A stretch of DNA of 64,000 nt from the NCBI RefSeq assembly GCF_021502675.1, contig NZ_JAKFHA010000010.1, positions 1-64,000 of the forward strand, read 5' to 3'. The stretch is from Yinghuangia soli. GTDB taxonomy: Bacteria > Actinomycetota > Actinomycetes > Streptomycetales > Streptomycetaceae. Each line of letters starts with the position of its first letter. Position 1 is the first letter of the stretch. The translations under genes were made by a program, and so were the position numbers. Positions 61,332-64,000 of the stretch are shown in pieces. The notes under the pieces are model-generated. The model searched no databases. It was not told the DNA's origin and saw nothing but the letters and a program-made list of their open reading frames with translations.

Positions 61332-63302
61332 TCAGTCCTCCGAGGCCGCCGACGGCAGCTTCGTCTGGATCAGGTCCATGACCGAGGCGTCGGTCAGCGT
61401 CTGGACGTCGCCCAGCTCGCGGTTCTCCGCGACGTCGCGGAGCAGCCGGCGCATGATCTTGCCGGACCGCGTCTTGGGCAGCTCGGGCACGATGAGGACG
61501 CGCTTCGGCTTGGCGATCGGGCCGAGCGTCGCGCCCACGTGGTTGCGCAACTCGTCGACCACGCCCGCGTCGTCGGCGGCCGAGCCGCGCAGGATCACGA
61601 ACGCCACGATGGCCTGGCCGGTGGTCGGGTCCGCGGCGCCGACGACCGCCGATTCGGCGACCTTGGGGTGCGACACGAGCGCCGACTCGACCTCGGTGGT
61701 CGAGATGTTGTGGCCGGAGACGAGCATGACGTCGTCGACACGGCCGAGCAGCCAGATGTCGCCGTCCTCGTCCTTCTTGGCGCCGTCGCCCGCGAAGTAC
61801 AGCCCGTCCCAGCGCGACCAGTAGGTGTCCTTGAAGCGCTCGTCGTCGCCCCAGATGGTGCGCAGCATGGACGGCCACGGCTCGGTGAGCACGAGGTAGC
61901 CGCCGCCGCCGTTCGGCACCGACGCGGCGTTGTCGTCCACGACGTCGGCCGCGATACCGGGCAGCGGGCGCATCGCCGAGCCGGGCTTGGTCTCGGTGAC
62001 GCCGGGCAGCGGGCTGATCATCATCGCGCCGGTCTCGGTCTGCCACCACGTGTCGACGATCGGGGCGCGGTCGCCGCCGATGTTCTTGCGGTACCACATC
62101 CACGCCTCGGGGTTGATCGGCTCGCCGACCGAGCCGAGCACGCGCAGCGACGACAGGTCGAACTTGGCGGGGATGTCGTCGCCCCACTTCATGCAGGTGC
62201 GGATCGCGGTGGGCGCGGTGTAGAGGATCGTGACGCCGTACTTCTGCACGACCTCCCACCAGCGGCCCTGGTGCGGGGTGTCCGGGGTGCCCTCGTACAT
62301 GACCTGGGTGGCGCCGTTGGAGAGCGGCCCGTACACGATGTACGAGTGCCCGGTGACCCAGCCGATGTCCGCGGTGCACCAGTAGACGTCGGTCTCCGGC
62401 TTGAGGTCGAAGACCGCGTGGTGGGTGTAGGACGCCTGGGTGAGGTAGCCGCCGGAGGTGTGCAGGATGCCCTTCGGCTTACCCGTGGTGCCGGAGGTGT
62501 AGAGGATGAAGAGCGGGTGTTCGGCCTCGAACGCCTCGGGGGTGTGGGTCTCCGGCTGCGCGTCGACGAGCTCGTGCCACCAGACGTCGCGGCCCTCGGT
62601 CCAGGCCACGTCCTCGCCGGTGCGGCGGACCACGAGGACGTTGCGCACGTCCGGGCAGGACGCCAGGGCGTCGTCGATCGCGGGCTTGAGCGCGGACGCC
62701 TTGCCGCGGCGGTAGCCGCCGTCCGCGGTGATGACCACGCGGGCGTCGGCGTCCTGGATGCGCGACGAGACCGCGTCCGCGGAGAAGCCGCCGAACACGA
62801 CCGAGTGCGGGGCGCCGATGCGCGCGCAGGCGAGCATCGAGAAGACCGCCTCGGGGATCATCGGCAGGTAGATCGCCACCCGGTCGCCGGCCTGCACGCC
62901 CAGCCCGGTGAGCGCGTTCGCGGCCTTCGACACCTCGCGCTGCAGCTCGGCGTAGGTGATGGTGCGGCTGTCGCCGGGCTCGCCTTCCCAGTGGATCGCG
63001 ACCCGGTCGCCGAGGCCGGCCTCGACATGCCGGTCCACGCAGTTGTACGCGACGTTCAGCTTGCCGTCCGCGAACCACTTGGCGAACGGCGCGTTCGACC
63101 AGTCCAGGGTCTCGGTGGGCGCGGTCGCCCAGTCCAGCCGGGCGGCCTGCTCGGCCCAGAAGCCCAGGCGGTCGGCGGCGGCCTGCTCGTACGCGGCGGC
63201 CGTGACGTTGGCCGAGGCGGCGAGCGCGGCGGGCGGAGCGAAGCGGCGCTCCTCTTTGAGCAGGTTGGACAGTGCCTCGCGGTTCTCGGCTGCGTCACTC
63301 AC
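61332..63302 (-). CDS. acs: Acetyl-CoA synthetase
   Basis: Activates acetate to acetyl-CoA through acetyl-AMP. The 656-residue product has PLFILYTSGTTGKPKGILHT (AMP signature), DTWWQTETGAMMISPLPG, YFAGDGAKKDEDGDIWLLGRVDDVMLVSGHNIST and the regulatory lysine in LPKTRSGKIMRR, which is the target of acetylation in this family. GTG at 63302 is chosen (GGAGG 7 nt upstream). A DasR-like site lies about 95 nt upstream. Confidence 0.96.
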   Translation of the reverse strand: MSDAAENREALSNLLKEERRFAPPAALAASANVTAAAYEQAAADRLGFWAEQAARLDWATAPTETLDWSNAPFAKWFADGKLNVAYNCVDRHVEAGLGDRVAIHWEGEPGDSRTITYAELQREVSKAANALTGLGVQAGDRVAIYLPMIPEAVFSMLACARIGAPHSVVFGGFSADAVSSRIQDADARVVITADGGYRRGKASALKPAIDDALASCPDVRNVLVVRRTGEDVAWTEGRDVWWHELVDAQPETHTPEAFEAEHPLFILYTSGTTGKPKGILHTSGGYLTQASYTHHAVFDLKPETDVYWCTADIGWVTGHSYIVYGPLSNGATQVMYEGTPDTPHQGRWWEVVQKYGVTILYTAPTAIRTCMKWGDDIPAKFDLSSLRVLGSVGEPINPEAWMWYRKNIGGDRAPIVDTWWQTETGAMMISPLPGVTETKPGSAMRPLPGIAADVVDDNAASVPNGGGGYLVLTEPWPSMLRTIWGDDERFKDTYWSRWDGLYFAGDGAKKDEDGDIWLLGRVDDVMLVSGHNISTTEVESALVSHPKVAESAVVGAADPTTGQAIVAFVILRGSAADDAGVVDELRNHVGATLGPIAKPKRVLIVPELPKTRSGKIMRRLLRDVAENRELGDVQTLTDASVMDLIQTKLPSAASED

Positions 63303-63394
63303 GCGTTTTCCTCCGTCGTGCAGACTTTGCGTGACATCTTCTATCGCCTGTAGCGAATCAGTGACCGGGCGGGGCTGACAAGAGGCCATCCGTA

Positions 63395-63410
63395 ATTGGT
63401 TTAGACCTCT
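63395..63410. promoter_or_regulatory. DasR-like site (dre) upstream of acs, tentative
   Basis: ATTGGTTTAGACCTCT matches the known dre consensus AGTGGTCTAGACCACT at 13 of 16 positions (mismatches at 2, 7 and 14). In Saccharopolyspora erythraea DasR, the GlcNAc-responsive repressor, is reported to control an acs gene. The position fits a promoter-region operator; binding is untested here. Confidence 0.4.
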
Positions 63411-63529
63411 TCGGAGGGTGTGCAGGTACCCGGCGACCGGACGGCCGCGGCCCCGGATGAGACGCGCGACACGGTCCGGCCGTCCGGGTGAACGCGTGAG
63501 TGCGCGCGGGGACGGTCGGGCGGACGCGG

Positions 63530-63973
63530 TCAGCCTGCGGCAGGCGCCTCTGCTGCCTCCGGGTCCTCCATCGGCTCCCCGGGCGGCTGCCCATTGCCGC
63601 CCAGCTCCGGGGCGATCAAGGCGGGGTCCGCACCGAAGCCGAGGAACAGCTCGGCCCAGGTCTTGTCCAGCGCGGTCGGCCCCTTCCCGTCGCAGTACGG
63701 CTTGAGGCCGTTGGCCGTGTAGTGCCGCAGCAGCTCGAAGACCTTGGCGGTGTCGCCTTCCTCGGCGGAGGTGTAGTCGGCGCCCGGGTCCTGCGACTGG
63801 TGCTCCTGGCAGGTTGCGGACGCCGGGGCGGGGGCGAAGGCCCCTCCGCCGCCCGGCTGGGCGGACCCCTTTTTGTCCCCGCCTCCGCCGGAGCAGGCGG
63901 TCAGGACGAAGAGCACGGCGGCGGCGCAGACGGCGAGCCGTCGCCCGGACGTCCGGGTCGTGGTGGTGCGCAT
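63530..63973 (-). CDS. Putative lipoprotein of unknown function
   Basis: A 147-residue protein with a lipoprotein signal (RRLAVCAAAVLFVLTAC; lipid-anchored Cys near 27), then a Gly/Lys-rich linker and a small domain with two cysteines (SATCQEHQSQ and LKPYCDGKGP) that may pair, followed by an acidic Pro/Glu tail. GADYTSAEEGDTAKVFELLRHYTANGL is the best-ordered part. No family recognised. ATG at 63973 has GAGGGGG upstream. Confidence 0.7.
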   Translation of the reverse strand: MRTTTTRTSGRRLAVCAAAVLFVLTACSGGGGDKKGSAQPGGGGAFAPAPASATCQEHQSQDPGADYTSAEEGDTAKVFELLRHYTANGLKPYCDGKGPTALDKTWAELFLGFGADPALIAPELGGNGQPPGEPMEDPEAAEAPAAG

Positions 63974-64000
63974 GGCGATTCCCCCTCGGGAACTGGGTGC

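Noticed and set aside
60735-63353. Plus-strand open frame of 872 codons over acs
   Set aside because: It is the antisense shadow of acetyl-CoA synthetase, with no recognisable domain and biased composition.

Overview
The window looks like chromosomal DNA of a high-GC filamentous actinomycete, most likely Streptomycetales. The evidence is the very high GC, frequent GTG and TTG starts, ATGA/GTGA stop-start overlaps, several start codons that sit 6-8 nt behind a TAnnnT box (leaderless type), a clear WblA, and a chitosan-oligosaccharide (csn-type) operon. The genus cannot be fixed from sequence alone.

Layout. (1) 1-7.6 kb: dnaX 3' end, ybaB, recR, a DUF5063 gene, lysC-asd (first two steps of the aspartate amino-acid family), a SigE-type sigma factor with its membrane partner, and a SURF1 gene. 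(2) 7.6-16.7 kb: an S9 peptidase, then a minus-strand operon csnR-csnE-csnF-csnG-csnH-csnK (ROK repressor, ABC uptake system, GH4 glucosidase, amino-sugar kinase) with a perfect operator before csnR. (3) 16.8-25.1 kb: a DUF6223-like membrane protein, two NarL-type two-component systems facing each other, one coupled to an ABC exporter, a secreted protein, and an unusual SARP-CGNR fusion regulator. (4) 25.1-39.7 kb: a defence island with visibly lower GC, bounded on the left by a fragment of a LuxR-type response regulator and on the right by tRNA-Pro(CGG). It holds drmA and drmB of DISARM, a cytosine methyltransferase (drmMII type), two SF1 helicase-like ATPases (one with an N-terminal NERD nuclease domain), and a divergent three-gene operon. 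The first gene of that operon fuses a nearly complete sigma-70 factor to a GHKL ATPase. No drmC (PLD nuclease), drmE or drmD is visible. (5) 39.9-63.4 kb: a conserved actinobacterial core block with the same gene order as the Mycobacterium tuberculosis ponA2-whiB4-ArsA pair-RidA-MBL-crp-nth-NUDIX-marP-ephE-acs region. It is interrupted by a tryptophan/kynurenine catabolic insert (kynA, kynU and an Lrp-type regulator).

How the genes may work together. In the csn operon CsnR probably represses uptake and intracellular breakdown of glucosamine oligomers. A DasR-like half-conserved site upstream of acs may couple acetate activation to amino-sugar status (inference). In the island, DrmMII would mark host DNA while DrmA/DrmB and the NERD helicase act on unmarked DNA; the NERD nuclease is a plausible stand-in for the missing DrmC. 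The sigma-GHKL fusion and its two co-transcribed partners are the best candidates for something not yet described: a dedicated, ATPase-gated transcription initiator or sensor built into a DISARM-like locus. The first helicase gene of the island carries two TTA codons, so its translation may depend on the developmental bldA tRNA.
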